From positions 4,216,001-4,280,000 of the forward strand of contig NC_013235.1 of assembly GCF_000024365.1 (NCBI RefSeq): 64,000 nucleotides of DNA, given 5' to 3'. The position numbers and the translations under genes were made by a program. The stretch's first letter is position 1, and each line of letters begins with the position of its first letter. This DNA comes from Nakamurella multipartita DSM 44233 (GTDB lineage Bacteria; Actinomycetota; Actinomycetes; Mycobacteriales; Nakamurellaceae). Below the pieces are notes generated by a model. It saw nothing but the letters and a program-made list of their open reading frames with translations. It was not told the DNA's origin and searched no databases. Positions 25,120 through 52,713 of this stretch are shown here, in pieces.

Positions 25120-25249
25120 AGCGCTCCACCACACCGCACACCGCTCCGCGGACCCGAACGCCGCTCCACCAAACCGAACACCGCTCCCGCCCGACCGGGA
25201 GCGGTGTCCCCATCCCGGGAGCGGTGTCACCCCTGCGTGGAGCGGTGTT
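25120..25249. repeat. Inverted 20-bp-phased site array, module 1
   Basis: ACCGCTCC-type octamers start at 25120, 25140, 25160 and 25180. Mirror octamers GGAGCGGT start at 25198, 25218 and 25239. The centre is an 11-bp perfect stem with a CCCGAC loop (25179-25206). The left half keeps exact 20-bp spacing; the right half has one 21-bp step. Confidence 0.85.
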
Positions 25250-25410
25250 CCGTGGGTCGCGGTGCGTCGGGGTGTGACTGCGGCGCCGGGCCGGGCCACA
25301 CCCAATAAGCCTCGCCAGCGGCCGGCCGGGCGGTCGGTCGAGCCGGGCCGTCGGTCGAGCCGGACCGTCGGTCGGGCCGCGCCCGGTGGCCGGTGGTCGT
25401 CCCGCAGGGC

Positions 25411-25557
25411 AGCGCTCCACCGCGCCGCACACCGCTCCACGGACCCGAACACCGCTCCACCAAACCGAACACCGCTCCCGCCCGACCGGGAGCGGTGTCC
25501 CCATTCCGGGAGCGGTGTCCCCCTGCGTGGAGCGGTGTTCCGTGGGTCGCGGTGCCT
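25411..25557. repeat. Inverted 20-bp-phased site array, module 2
   Basis: Octamers ACCGCTCC (first one GCGCTCC variant) start at 25411, 25431, 25451 and 25471. GGAGCGGT starts at 25489, 25509 and 25529, with a degenerate fourth near 25549. The central hairpin is at 25470-25497 and identical to module 1. Spacing is exactly 20 bases throughout. Confidence 0.87.
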
Positions 25558-25670
25558 CGGGGTGTGACTGCGGCGCTGGGCCCGGGCCGGCCACACCAAT
25601 AAGCCCCGCCAGTGGTCGGCCGGGCCGTCAGTCGAGCCGGGCCCGGCGGCCGGTGGTCGTCCCGCAGGGC

Positions 25671-25818
25671 AGCGCTCCACCGCACCGCACACCGCTCCAC
25701 GGACCCGAACACCGCTCCACCAAACCGAACACCGCTCCCGCCCGACCGGGAGCGGTGTCCCCATTCCGGGAGCGGTGTCCCCCTGCGTGGAGCGGTGTCC
25801 CCGTGGGTGGAGCCGTGT
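25671..25818. repeat. Inverted 20-bp-phased site array, module 3
   Basis: The most complete module: ACCGCTCC-type sites at 25671, 25691, 25711 and 25731, and GGAGCGGT-type sites at 25749, 25769, 25789 and 25809 (last one GGAGCCGT). This is a symmetric 4 + 4 array at exact 20-bp steps around the hairpin at 25730-25757. Confidence 0.88.
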
Positions 25819-25870
25819 CGGGGCGAGAACCCGAACGCCGGGCCGGGCCGGGGTCGCGGCACACCAATGA

Positions 25871-25904
25871 GCCCCGCCAGCGGTCGGATGATCACTGGCG
25901 GGGC
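25871..25904 (-). terminator. Hairpin downstream of the MMPL gene
   Basis: GCCCCGCCAG (25871-25880) pairs perfectly with CTGGCGGGGC (25895-25904) over a 14-base loop. It lies 45 bases beyond the MMPL stop on the minus strand and probably ends the long biosynthetic transcript. Confidence 0.55.
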
Positions 25905-25948
25905 CCCGGTCAACGGGTCGGTGGGTGGGTGGGTGGAAGCCCGGGAGG

Positions 25949-28171
25949 TCAGTGGCTCCGCGACCCGGCGGGTTCGGGCTCGGGCGCGGCATGACGGGGC
26001 GCCGGCATCCCGACGTCGGTGGGATCGGGTTCGCTTCGGCCGGCTTCGGTCGTCGCGCTCCCGGCGAGAGTTGCCGCGTCCCGGTCCTCGGCCGGCCGTT
26101 CGCCTGCTTCGTGCAGGCCGATCCGGGCGTGCAGCCGGCGCAGGGGCGCCGGGGCCCACCAGGCGGCGCGGCCCAGGACGGTCATCAGCGCCGGGCTGAG
26201 CAGGCAGCGGACCAGGGTGGCGTCGATCAGCACGGCGACGAACAGGCCGAGGCCGATCTGTTGCAGCGCACCGATGTCCGCGGCGGCGAAGCAGGCGAAG
26301 ACGATGAGCATCAGCAGCGCGGCCGAGGTGATGATGCGGCCGCTGCGCTGCAGCCCGTGCCGCACCGCCGCATCCGGTGACTCCCCGGCGTCGTAGAACT
26401 CCTTGATCCGGGCGAGCAGGAACACCTCGTAGTCCATCGACAGCCCGAACGCGAAGGCGAAGACGATCACGATCATGAACGGGCTCAGCCCGCCGACGGT
26501 GAGCATGCCCAGCGGCGCGGCCAGCCAGCCGTCCTGGAAGACGGCGGTCAGCACGCCGAAGGTGGCGGCCAGGGACAGCGCGCTCACCACGATCGCCTTG
26601 ACGCCAACGACGACCGACCCGGTCATCAGGAACAGCACGATCAGCATGGACAGCACGACGATCGCCGCGGCCAGCGGCAACCCGTCGATCAGGCGGTCCT
26701 GCAGGTCCATCAGCCGCGCGGCGTCGCCGGTGACCCACGATTCGTACCCGGCCGGCCGGTCCTGCCGCAGCCGGTCCACCAGCGCCTGCGCGCCGGCGCC
26801 CTGCCCGTCGCCGTGCACGTCGAGCACCACCATCGACACCCCGGCGCCGATGGCCGAGGCCGGCTCGACCCGGGCCACCGCGGGGTCGGCCGCCCAGGGC
26901 TGCGCGTACGCGTCCAGGGTGGCCGGGTCGGTGCGGGCCAGCACGGCCACCCCGGCCTGGCTGGAGATGCCGAACCGCTGGTCGAGCACGTCGGCCACCT
27001 GGACCGACTCCAGCGTCCGCGGCAATCCTTCCAGCTGCGGCACCTTGATGATCACGTGCAGCAGCGGCGCGGCCAAGGCCAGCAGCACGACCGCGCACCC
27101 GGCCAGGGTGAGCCACGGGCGCCGCTGGGTCCGCCGGGCCAGCCCGGCGAAGAAGCCGGAGTCGGCCTTGGTGCGGCCGTGCCGCTGCCGGGGCTTGATC
27201 CACCGGCCGACGAACCCGAGCAGCGCGGCGGTCAGGGTGATCCCGGCCAGCATGGCCACGATCACCGTCGCGATCCCGGCCGCGGCCAGGGCCCGCAGTT
27301 CGCCGACGTCGAAAGCCATCAGCCCGGCCAGTGCGGCGACCACGGTCAGCGCGCTGAACCCGATGGTCCGGCCGGCCGTGTGCCAGGCCGCCGCGACCGC
27401 CTCGATCCGATCGCCGGTTCGGGTCAGCTCATCCCGGAACCGGGCGACCAGCAGCAGCCCGTAGTCGATGGACAGGCCCAGGCCGAGCAGCGTGACCACC
27501 GTGATCGCGTTCGCGTCGATGGTGACGACGCTGGCGAAGCCGAGCAGCACCGCGGTGGCGCCGAGCATGGTCGCGATCGCGGCGACGGCCGGCAGCGCGG
27601 CCGCGGCCACCCCGCCGAAGATGAGCAGCAGCAGGATCAGGGTCAGGGGCAGCGAATAGATCTCGGCGTTGCGCAGGTCGTCCTGCACGGCCGCGTTGGC
27701 CTCGTCCCCGATCAGATCGCCGCCACCGACGCTCACGGTGGCGCCGGGCAGGGCGGCGGTCAGCTCGGACCAGCGGGCCTGGGCGTCGGTGAACGGCTGG
27801 TACTGCGACTCAGCCGGCGCCAGGGTGACGATCAGCGTGGCGGCCCGGCCGTCGGTCGCGGCGATCGGGCCGTCGACGCTGCTCACTCCGGTGATCGCCC
27901 GGATGTCGTCGGCCGCGCCGGCCAGCGCGGCGGTGGTCGCCGCCGAGCCGGCGTCCACGTTGTCGACGACGGCGAAGAACTGCTCGCCGTGGTCGATCGC
28001 GCCGTCGATCACCGCCTGGGCCCGGCCGGTCTCGGTGCCGGGCAGCGTCGTCGTGTCCCCCATGCCGGCGAACAGCGGCCCGATCGCGACCGCGCCGCCG
28101 GCCATCGCCAGCAGCCAGAGGCCGACGACCAGCACCCGGCGGCGCCAGCACCACACTCCGATACGTTGCAT
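25949..28171 (-). CDS. MMPL/RND-family transporter
   Basis: A 740-residue membrane protein with the MMPL layout: one N-terminal helix, an extracellular domain, five helices with GLSIDYG, then a second helix, loop and five helices with GLSMDYE. The Asp-Tyr pairs are the proton-relay residues of the family. It ends in an acidic, proline-rich tail. ATG 28171 has GAGGGA at a good distance; the ATG at 28177 is too close to it. MMPL proteins export lipids and lipopeptides in actinobacteria; as last gene behind the NRPS set it may export the product, but the 93-base gap leaves room for a separate promoter. Confidence 0.88.
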   Translation of the reverse strand: MQRIGVWCWRRRVLVVGLWLLAMAGGAVAIGPLFAGMGDTTTLPGTETGRAQAVIDGAIDHGEQFFAVVDNVDAGSAATTAALAGAADDIRAITGVSSVDGPIAATDGRAATLIVTLAPAESQYQPFTDAQARWSELTAALPGATVSVGGGDLIGDEANAAVQDDLRNAEIYSLPLTLILLLLIFGGVAAAALPAVAAIATMLGATAVLLGFASVVTIDANAITVVTLLGLGLSIDYGLLLVARFRDELTRTGDRIEAVAAAWHTAGRTIGFSALTVVAALAGLMAFDVGELRALAAAGIATVIVAMLAGITLTAALLGFVGRWIKPRQRHGRTKADSGFFAGLARRTQRRPWLTLAGCAVVLLALAAPLLHVIIKVPQLEGLPRTLESVQVADVLDQRFGISSQAGVAVLARTDPATLDAYAQPWAADPAVARVEPASAIGAGVSMVVLDVHGDGQGAGAQALVDRLRQDRPAGYESWVTGDAARLMDLQDRLIDGLPLAAAIVVLSMLIVLFLMTGSVVVGVKAIVVSALSLAATFGVLTAVFQDGWLAAPLGMLTVGGLSPFMIVIVFAFAFGLSMDYEVFLLARIKEFYDAGESPDAAVRHGLQRSGRIITSAALLMLIVFACFAAADIGALQQIGLGLFVAVLIDATLVRCLLSPALMTVLGRAAWWAPAPLRRLHARIGLHEAGERPAEDRDAATLAGSATTEAGRSEPDPTDVGMPAPRHAAPEPEPAGSRSH

Positions 28172-28264
28172 CGACATTCCCTCAGCGTGTCCGGTTCTCG
28201 GCAGGAATTCAGTAACCCGATCTCCCCGATCCGGGGTGGTGACAGGTACACCTCACGGGCGCGG

Positions 28265-29536
28265 CTACTCGGTCAGATCGCCGAGCGCGGCCTCGGCGGC
28301 CGCCGCCTTGCGGCCACCGAAGGCCAGGACGGCCGCGATGGCGATGACCAGCATCGAGCAACCCACGATGATCATCGTGGTGCGCACCCCGAGCGCGTCC
28401 AGGATGGCCCCGGCGCACAACGCGCCCAACGCGTTCGCCCCCGAGGACAGCAGCGACACGATGGAGCCGATGCGCCCCTGCATGTCCTCCGGGGCCACCT
28501 TCATCGTGTAGACGATGCCGGCCACATTGGCCAGCCCGGCCCCGAACAGCAGCAGGCTGAAGATCACGCCGAGGGCCAGCGGCTGCTGGAAGAACACCAT
28601 GCTGCCCATCAACAGGGTCCAGAAGATGTTGACGCCCATGAAGATCCACCGGACCCCGACCCAACGCATGAACAGGTTGCTGGACAGGGCGCCCAGCATT
28701 CCGCCGATCCCGCTGGCCAGCAGGATCCAGCCGATGGTGTCCGGACCGCCGCCCTGGTCCTTGACGATCACCAGCAGGCCCAGGGCCAGCACCTGGAACA
28801 GCAGGTTGCTCGCCGCGATCAGGCCGAGCGCGCGGCGCAGGTAGGTCTGCGACCGGACGAAGTCGAAGCCCTCCTTGACGTCCTGAACCGGGCTCGGCCG
28901 GGGACCGTCGGGCCGCGGTCCCTGCAACGGACGCCGGATCAGCAGCAGGGTGAACAGGGACAGCAGGTGCGAGACGATGGTGGCCGCGAACGGCAGCCAG
29001 CGCAGCGCGCTGAACAGGAAGGTGCCGATCGGCTGACCGATCAGGCCGGCCGCCTCGGACCGCGCCTCGTTGGCCCCGACGGCCACCCCCAGCTGCTCGT
29101 CCGGCACCACCGTGAACACCGCGGCCCGCTCCGCGATCGAGTACATCTCGGTGAGACTGCCTTCGCAGAAGGCGATCACCATCAGCAGCGGCACCCAGAC
29201 GTGGCCCATGGCCACAGTGGTCAGGGCGATACCGATCAGCAGCACCCGGCCCAGGTCGCAGCCGATCATCACCCGCCGCCGGTCCAACCGGTCGACCAGC
29301 ACCCCGGCTGGCAGCTGGGTCACCAGGAACGGCAACAGGGCGGCGAAGGTCACCATCGCGGTACTGGTCGCCGAGTCGGTCGCCCAGAGCACGACCAGGC
29401 TGTAGGCGATCGCACTCATCCGGGAGCCGAGCATGGACACGCCCGCGCCGGTCCACAGCAACAGGTAGGTGCGGTTGTGCCGCAGCTGGGTCGGTTCGGA
29501 GCGCCGGTGCCGCCCGACCTTGACCTCCAGGGTCAT
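28265..29536 (-). CDS. MFS exporter (EntS/MFS_3 type)
   Basis: A 423-residue major facilitator protein with 12 predicted helices. It shows the MFS_3 features PAGVLVDRLDRRRVM (loop 2-3) and NEARSEAAGLIGQPIG in helices 4-5. This subgroup includes the enterobactin exporter EntS and many exporters in peptide clusters. Its ATG overlaps the stop of the carbamoyltransferase gene by four bases, so it is translationally coupled to the biosynthetic operon and probably exports its product or an intermediate. Confidence 0.88.
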   Translation of the reverse strand: MTLEVKVGRHRRSEPTQLRHNRTYLLLWTGAGVSMLGSRMSAIAYSLVVLWATDSATSTAMVTFAALLPFLVTQLPAGVLVDRLDRRRVMIGCDLGRVLLIGIALTTVAMGHVWVPLLMVIAFCEGSLTEMYSIAERAAVFTVVPDEQLGVAVGANEARSEAAGLIGQPIGTFLFSALRWLPFAATIVSHLLSLFTLLLIRRPLQGPRPDGPRPSPVQDVKEGFDFVRSQTYLRRALGLIAASNLLFQVLALGLLVIVKDQGGGPDTIGWILLASGIGGMLGALSSNLFMRWVGVRWIFMGVNIFWTLLMGSMVFFQQPLALGVIFSLLLFGAGLANVAGIVYTMKVAPEDMQGRIGSIVSLLSSGANALGALCAGAILDALGVRTTMIIVGCSMLVIAIAAVLAFGGRKAAAAEAALGDLTE

Positions 29537-30516
29537 GACGATCCCGGCGCGCCCGCGGCGCACCATTCCAACACCGCCATGGCGCTGTACATCTTCATGT
29601 GCGCCTGCCGGAACGCCAGGCTGGCCGGCCCATCCAGCACCGCCGCGTCGACCTCCTCGCCGCGGTGGGCGGGCAGGTCGTGCAGGAAGACCGCCCGCGG
29701 GTACGCGGCCAGCAACGACGAGCCCACCCGGAACGGGGCGAAGGTGTGCCGCCAGTCCGCAGTGTGTTTGCTGGAGCCGGTGGTCTGCCAGCGGGTGGTG
29801 TAGATGACGTCGAGATCCGCCGGCAGCCCGCGCATGTCGTGCTGCTGGTCGATGTGCCCGCCGCTGCGGGCGGCATGCCGTCGGGCGCGCCGCAGGAAGT
29901 CGGCGGACAGCCCGTACCCGGCGGGGGTCCGCAGGTCCAGCGTGACGCCCGGGCACCGCATCAGGGCCAGGGCCAACGCGCTGGCCGTGTTGTTGCCCTC
30001 CCCCACGTAGAGCACCCGCAGCCCCGCCAGCCGGCCGAAGTGCTCCTGCAGGGTGGACAGGTCGCACAACGCCTGGGTCGGGTGCTCCTGCGCGCTCATC
30101 GCGTTGATCACCGACATCCCGCCGGGCTCGGCGTAGCTGCGCATCACCGCCTCGTCCTCGGCGGTCCGCATCACCAGGGTGTCCAGCATGCCGGCCAGCA
30201 CCCGGCCGGTGTCGGCGTCGGTCTCGCCCGTGCTCAGCTGCAGGTCGCCCGGACCGTAGGCGACCAGGCCGGCGCCCAGGCGCAGCGCACCGGCCGAGAA
30301 GGCGGTCCGGGTGCGGGTGGACGGTTTGGCGAAGTACACCCCGGTCACCGTTCCGGCCAACGCCGTCGATCGGGCGCCGGCCGCGAACTCCACCCCCCGG
30401 GCCACGATGCCGGCCAGATCCCGGTCGGGCAGGTCGTCGATCGAGATGACCGACCGGGCCAGCGGTCCCGGTGGCCGCGTGGCCAGTAGCGGTGATGTCT
30501 CGAGGGTATCGGTCAT
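29533..30516 (-). CDS. Carbamoyltransferase of the aspartate/ornithine family, secondary metabolism
   Basis: A 327-residue enzyme with the carbamoyl-phosphate loop STRTRT (66-71) and HPTQ at 145-148. The ornithine-binding SMG motif of true OTCases is replaced (VIYTTRWQTTG), so ornithine is probably not the acceptor. Within an operon that also makes 2,3-diaminopropionate, carbamoylation of that residue to a ureido-alanine, as known from viomycin-type clusters, is an attractive inference. The ATG at 30516 has GGGAG 8 bases upstream; the NRPS stop is 34 bases away and the exporter start overlaps its stop. Confidence 0.85.
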   Translation of the reverse strand: MTDTLETSPLLATRPPGPLARSVISIDDLPDRDLAGIVARGVEFAAGARSTALAGTVTGVYFAKPSTRTRTAFSAGALRLGAGLVAYGPGDLQLSTGETDADTGRVLAGMLDTLVMRTAEDEAVMRSYAEPGGMSVINAMSAQEHPTQALCDLSTLQEHFGRLAGLRVLYVGEGNNTASALALALMRCPGVTLDLRTPAGYGLSADFLRRARRHAARSGGHIDQQHDMRGLPADLDVIYTTRWQTTGSSKHTADWRHTFAPFRVGSSLLAAYPRAVFLHDLPAHRGEEVDAAVLDGPASLAFRQAHMKMYSAMAVLEWCAAGAPGSS

Positions 30517-30550
30517 CGGAGGAACTCCCTGTCGGTCGTGGCGGCGGGAT

Positions 30551-47646
<17,096 letters not shown>

Positions 47647-47647
<1 letters not shown>

Positions 47648-50600
47648 CAGGCGACCTCCTCGGCCAGCCGGCTGCGGACCTCGTCGTCGGACAGCGCCTC
47701 GATGTCGGCGAGCACCGCGTCCTCGATGACGGCGGCCAGCCCGGCGATGGTCGGGTTGGTGAAGACCGCGGCCACCGGAATGGCGACGTCGAACTCGCTC
47801 TGGATCCGGGCGACCAGCCGGAGCACCAGGATGGAATGCCCGCCCACCTGGAAGAACCGGTCGTCGATGCCGACCTCGACACCGAGCAGGTCGGTCCAGA
47901 TCGCGGCGACCCGCTCCTGCACCGGCGTACGGGGACGACGCGGCCCGGCGGACGCCGCGGTCGGGTCCGGCAGCCGGTCGCGATCCAGCTTGCCGTTGGC
48001 CGTCAATGGCACCGAGGGGATCTCGAGCAGGACGGCCGGGACCAGGTAGTCGGGCAGTCGATCCCGGCAGGCCGCGAGCAACTCGTCGACCGCCGGCGGG
48101 TTGTCGGGTGTGGCGGGCACGACGTAGCCGATCAGCCGCTGCCGGTCGGCGACCACGACGGCGTCGCGGACGGAGGGCGCGGCCACCAGCACGGCCCGCA
48201 CCTCGTCCGGCTCCACCCGGTACCCGCGGATCTTGACCTGCTGGTCGGCCCGGCCCAGCACATCCAGTCCGCCGTCCGGCAGCCGCCGGACCAGGTCACC
48301 GGTGCGGTAGAGCCGGGCTCCGGGCGGCCCGTCGGGGGCGGGCAGGAACCGCTGCGCGGTCAGGGCCGGATCGCCGACGTAGCCGTCGGCGACGCCGGCG
48401 CCGCCGACGAACAACTCGCCGACCGCGCCGTCAGCGACCGGCCGCAGCTGCTCGTCCAGCAGGACCGCGGTGGTGCCGGGCAGGGCGGTGCCGATCGGCA
48501 CCCGGGCGCCGGCGCCGACCTCGGCGACCCAGTGCGCGGCATCGGCCACCGTGATCTCGGTCGGGCCGTACTCGTTGACCAGCCGGTCCGGGCCCAGCAC
48601 GGCCAGCCAGTGGCGGGCCAGTTCGGCCGGGAACGCCTCGCCCCCGACCACGTAGACGGCGGCCAGCGCGTCGACGTCGGCCTCGTCGAGCTGATCGCCC
48701 AGCACCTCGAGCTGCCCCGGGGTGAGCTTGACGAAGGAGAACGGCCCGGCCGCGACCAGCTGCCGGCCCAGCTCCGAGAGCTCCAGGTCCTCGGGCAGCA
48801 GCAGCACCCGCTGGCCGCAGAGCAGCGGCGCCCACAACGCGGTGACCGACATGTCGAAGGCGATCGAGGAGAACACCGGGGCGCCCCCGGTGCCGGCCGC
48901 GGCGAGCCGGTCCACGGCCCAGCTGGTCAGGTAGTGGGCCAGGTTGCCATGGGTGATCCGGACGCCCTTGGGGGCGCCGGTCGAGCCGGAGGTGAAGATG
49001 ACGTAGGCCGGCTGCTCGGCGACCGCCGGCCGGGCCGGGAAGCGGCCGTCGCCGGCCGTGATCTGCTGCGGGCCAAGGATGCTCGGTCCGGCCTGGGATC
49101 GCGCCGGGTCGTCGGTCACCAGCACCGGCGCGGCGGCGGTGGCCAGCACGGTCGCCAGTACGGTGGCCAGCCGGCCGGCCGGAATCGCCGGATCCAACGG
49201 CAGGTACGCGGCCCCGACCTTCCACACGCCCAGCAGCGCGGCGAGCAGGTCGGTGGACCGGCCGAGCAGCACCGGCACCACGTCGCCCGGGCCGACCCCG
49301 AGCCGGTCGAGGGCGCGGGCCCAGTCGTCGCTGCGCTGCTCGAGCTGCGCGTAGGTCAGCCGGCCGTCGGCGGCCTGCACGGCCACGGCGCGCGGGCAGC
49401 GGGCCGCGCGGGCGCCGATCAGCTCGTGCACGCCGGCGGCGCGGCCGGTGCCGTCGGTGGATCCGGGCGCCGGTCCGGCCCCCAGCCGGTCGTCGGCACC
49501 GGGCAGCGCGGACAGCCGCAGGTCGGGGTTGACGGTCACCGCGGTGATCACCTGTTCCAATCGGGTGGCGAACTGCGCCACGGTGGACCTCTCGAACAGA
49601 GAAGTGGCGTACTCCAGCGCCCCGGTCATCTCGCCGCCGGCGCGGTGCCAGACGAAGAACGTCAGGTCGGTCTTGGCCACCCGCCAGGCCTGCTGGAAGG
49701 CCAGGTCGGCGGCCGGATCGGCGGCGCCGGTGGTGGCCAGGCCGCCGGCCTGCAGGTCGAACCCGACCTGGTAGATGGGCGTGCGGGACAGGTCCCGGCG
49801 GGGCAGCACCTCGTCCACCACCCGCTCGAACGGGACCTGCGCGTTGGCCTGCGCGTCCAGCCAGGTGGCCCGCACCCGGGCGACCGCCTCGGCGAAGGTC
49901 GGGTCCGCGGACAGGTTGCAGCGCAGGGCGATCGGGTTGAGGAACGGGCCGACCAGGTTTTCGAACTCGGGCCGGGTGCGACCGGCCACCGGGCTGCCGA
50001 CGGCGAAGTCGAGCCGTCCGGTGTGCCGGGCCAGCGTCATCGCGAAGGCCGCGAGCAGGGTGACGAAGGGGGTCACGCCGAGCTGCCGGGACACGGCCTC
50101 CACGGCCGCCGCCCGCTCCCCGGTCAGCTGAACCGGCACCCCGGATCCGCTGACGTCGCGCTCGGCCGCCCGCGGCCGGTCGGCCGGCAGCTCCAGCGGT
50201 TCGATGCCCTGCAGCTGGGCCCGCCAGTAGGCCAACCCGTCCCGCAGGGCCGGGGCGCCGAGCCGTTCGTGCTGCCAGGCGGCGTAGTCGGCGAACCGCA
50301 GCGGCAACGCCGGCAGATCGGCCGGCTCGCCGGTCAGGGCGGCCCGGCACAGCCGGGTCAGGTCCCGTTCCAGGACCACAGCCGACCAGCCGTCGGTGGC
50401 GATGTGGTGCACGGTGAGCAGCACGACGGCGGGCCGGTGCGGGATCCGGACCAGCATCGCCCGCCAGATCGGGCCGTTCTCCAGATCGAAGCCGCGGCCG
50501 AACTGCTCGCCGAACAGCCCGGGCAGGGCGTCCTCGGTGGCCGCGTCGACGACCCGGAGTTCGACCGGTCCGGCCGGGCCGGTGACCGCGACCGGTTCCC

Positions 50601-52644
50601 CGGCCCGGTCGGCGAACCGGGTCCGCAGCACCTCGTGCCGCCGTTCCAGCTCGGTCAGGGCCCCGGCCAGCTGCTCGGCCGAGAGTTCGGCGGGCACCCG
50701 CAGGAAGATCGGGGCGACCCACTCTAGCCCGCCCGGCCGCACCCGGTCGGAGAACCACAGGCGGCGTTGACCGGACGAGAGCACCGGCATCCCCGCCGGC
50801 GTCCCCTCTGGCGTCGGTGCCGGCGCCTGTGTCGGGCGCTCGGTCGGCCCCGGTTCCGAGGCGGATTCGTCGGACAGCTCAACGAGCAGCTCAGGGGGCA
50901 GCAGGCGGGCCTGCGCCTCGACGGTCGCGGCGTCGAACAACCCGCGCAGGTCGATGGCCCCGCCACACGCCTTCGCCAGGCGGCTGGCCAGCCGGGTCAG
51001 CATCAGCGATTCACCGCCCAGGGCCAGGAAGTCCTCGTGCACGCCGACCCGGTCCAGCTGCAACAGGTCGCACCAGACCTGGGCGACGATGCGCTCGGCC
51101 GGAGTGCGCGGGGCGACGAACGCCGGTTCCGCCGCCTCGTCCGGCCCGATCTCGGGCAGCGCGGCGCGGTCCAGCTTCCCGCTGCCGGTCCGGGGCAGCT
51201 CGGCCAGCCGGCGCACCACGGCCGGCACCATCGCCTCCGGGAGCCGGCCGCGCAGGTGGGCCCGCAGCTCGTCGGTGGATACGTCCCGGTCCGCCTGGAC
51301 GAAGGCGACCAGCCGCAGCCCGGCGTCGCCGATCGGCCGGGCCACCACCGCGGCCAGGTTGATTGCGGGATGGGCGGCCAGCGCCGCCTCCACCTCGGCC
51401 GGTTCGATCCGGACGCCGTTGATCTTGACCTGGTCGTCGGACCGGCCCAGGAACTCCAGCACGCCGTCGGGCCGCCGGCGGGCCCGGTCACCGGTGGCGT
51501 ACATGCGGGATCCGTCGCCGGCGAACGGGTTCGGCCGGAAACCGGCCGCGGTCAGGTCCGGGCGACCCTTGTAGCCGCGAGCCACCCCGGCACCGGCGGC
51601 ATACAGATCGCCGGTCACCCCGTCCGGGACCGGGGTCAGATTCTCGTCCAGGACCAGCAGCTCGATGCCGTCGATCGCCCGGCCGATCGGCACCGGGCCG
51701 GTGCCGCCGACCTGGACCGGGAACGCGGTCACGTCGATCGCACATTCGGTGGGACCGTAGGTGTTCCACACCTCGGGCCGCCGCGGGGCGGTGGCCAGCC
51801 GCCGGGCCAGCTCGTAGTCCAGCGGCTCACCGGCCGAGAACACCAGGCGCAGCCGGTGGGCCCGCGCCCACGCCGGTTCGGCGGCCAGCGGCCGCAGCAC
51901 CGACGGCACCCCCTGCAGGATGGTGATGGCCCGCTCGGCCACCACGGTGGCCATCGCCTCGACCGACCGCTCCACGCCCGGCGCCGGCAGGACCACGGTG
52001 CCGCCGCTGATCAGCGGCGCGAAGATCTCCCATGCGGCCGCGTCGAAGGCGATCGAACTCTTCTGCAGCACCCGGTCGGTGGCCGCCAGGCCGTGCCGGC
52101 CGACTGTCCACCGGACCCGGTTGGCGATGCCCTCGTGGGTGATCACCACGCCCTTCGGCCGGCCGGTGGATCCTGAGGTGTAGACGACGTAGGCCGCGTT
52201 CGCCCCGCCCACCAGTGACGCCGGCGCCCGCCCGTCGGTGCGCGGGTCGGTGCCGGCGTCCGGCTCGAGCGTCAGCTGCCGCACCCCGGTGCCGGTCAGC
52301 AGCTGCTCGGTCAGCCGGTCGACCAGGACCAGCGCGGTGGCGCTGTCGGTGATCATCCCGGCGTTGCGCGCGGCCGGGTGCGTCGGATCGATCGGCAGGT
52401 AGGCGCCCCCCGCCTTCCAGGTGGCCAGCAGCGCGACCACCAGGTCGACTCCCCGGGTCAGGCAGACCCCCACCACCGACTCCGGCTGCACGCCCTGCGC
52501 GCGCAGGATGTACGCCAGCCGATTCGCGCGATAGTCCAGATCGGCGTAGGACAGCCGTCGGTGATCATCCTCGACGGCGACGGCGTCGGGCGTCCGCGCC
52601 GCCTGCGCCGCGAACAGTTCGGGCAGCAGCTGCATCTCGGTCAT
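47647..52644 (-). CDS. Non-ribosomal peptide synthetase A, A-T-C-A-T
   Basis: A 1,665-residue synthetase that starts directly with an A domain (about 10-500), then T (GGESLM, ~560), C (635-1060, canonical HHIATDG at ~746), A (1080-1570) and T (GGHSIL, ~1600). The C-terminus has an acidic helix (LSDDEVRSRLAEE) like a docking element for NRPS B. By-eye specificity codes: DAWQFATIDK for the first A domain, close to the tyrocidine Gln code DAWQFGLIDK; DMTKVGEVAK for the second, close to Asn codes (DLTKIGEVGK). With no cis C domain before module 1, the free C protein at 55271-56623 is the likely supplier of an N-acyl group. It follows the MbtH gene in the operon. Confidence 0.95.
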
Positions 52645-52713
52645 CGGGTCCTCGAAGAAGGGCGGGGAATGGGATTCCCGGGCGGACGACGGAACGGCGG
52701 GGGCGCCGGTGGG

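Larger units (their letters stand above)
24990..25875. repeat. Intergenic repeat island: three long repeats separated by short GTCGAGCC repeats
   Basis: The roughly 1-kb space between two convergent genes is almost wholly repetitive. Three long copies start near 25097, 25388 and 25648 (offsets 291 and 260 bases), each beginning GGCCGGTGGTCGTCCCGCAG; the first two end near CAATAAGCC and the third at CAATGAGCC. Between and before them are variable runs of a short unit (CGGTCGAGCC with variants). Many long reading frames cross the island, but they are by-products of the repeats and of the scarcity of stop codons; I see no real gene. Confidence 0.85.

Noticed and set aside
25120-25818. CRISPR array.
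   Set aside because: The repeated part is only 8-10 bases at 20-base steps, switches orientation in the middle of each module, and no cas genes are near.
24947-25994. Overlapping open frames in both strands of the repeat island, with periodic Arg/Gly/Ser-rich products.
   Set aside because: The periodicity is that of the 20-bp DNA repeats. No ribosome site, no conserved domain, and the frames change between copies.
29533-30516. Arginine-pathway ornithine carbamoyltransferase.
   Set aside because: The SMG ornithine-binding motif is absent and no arginine gene is near, while the exporter and NRPS genes are directly linked.
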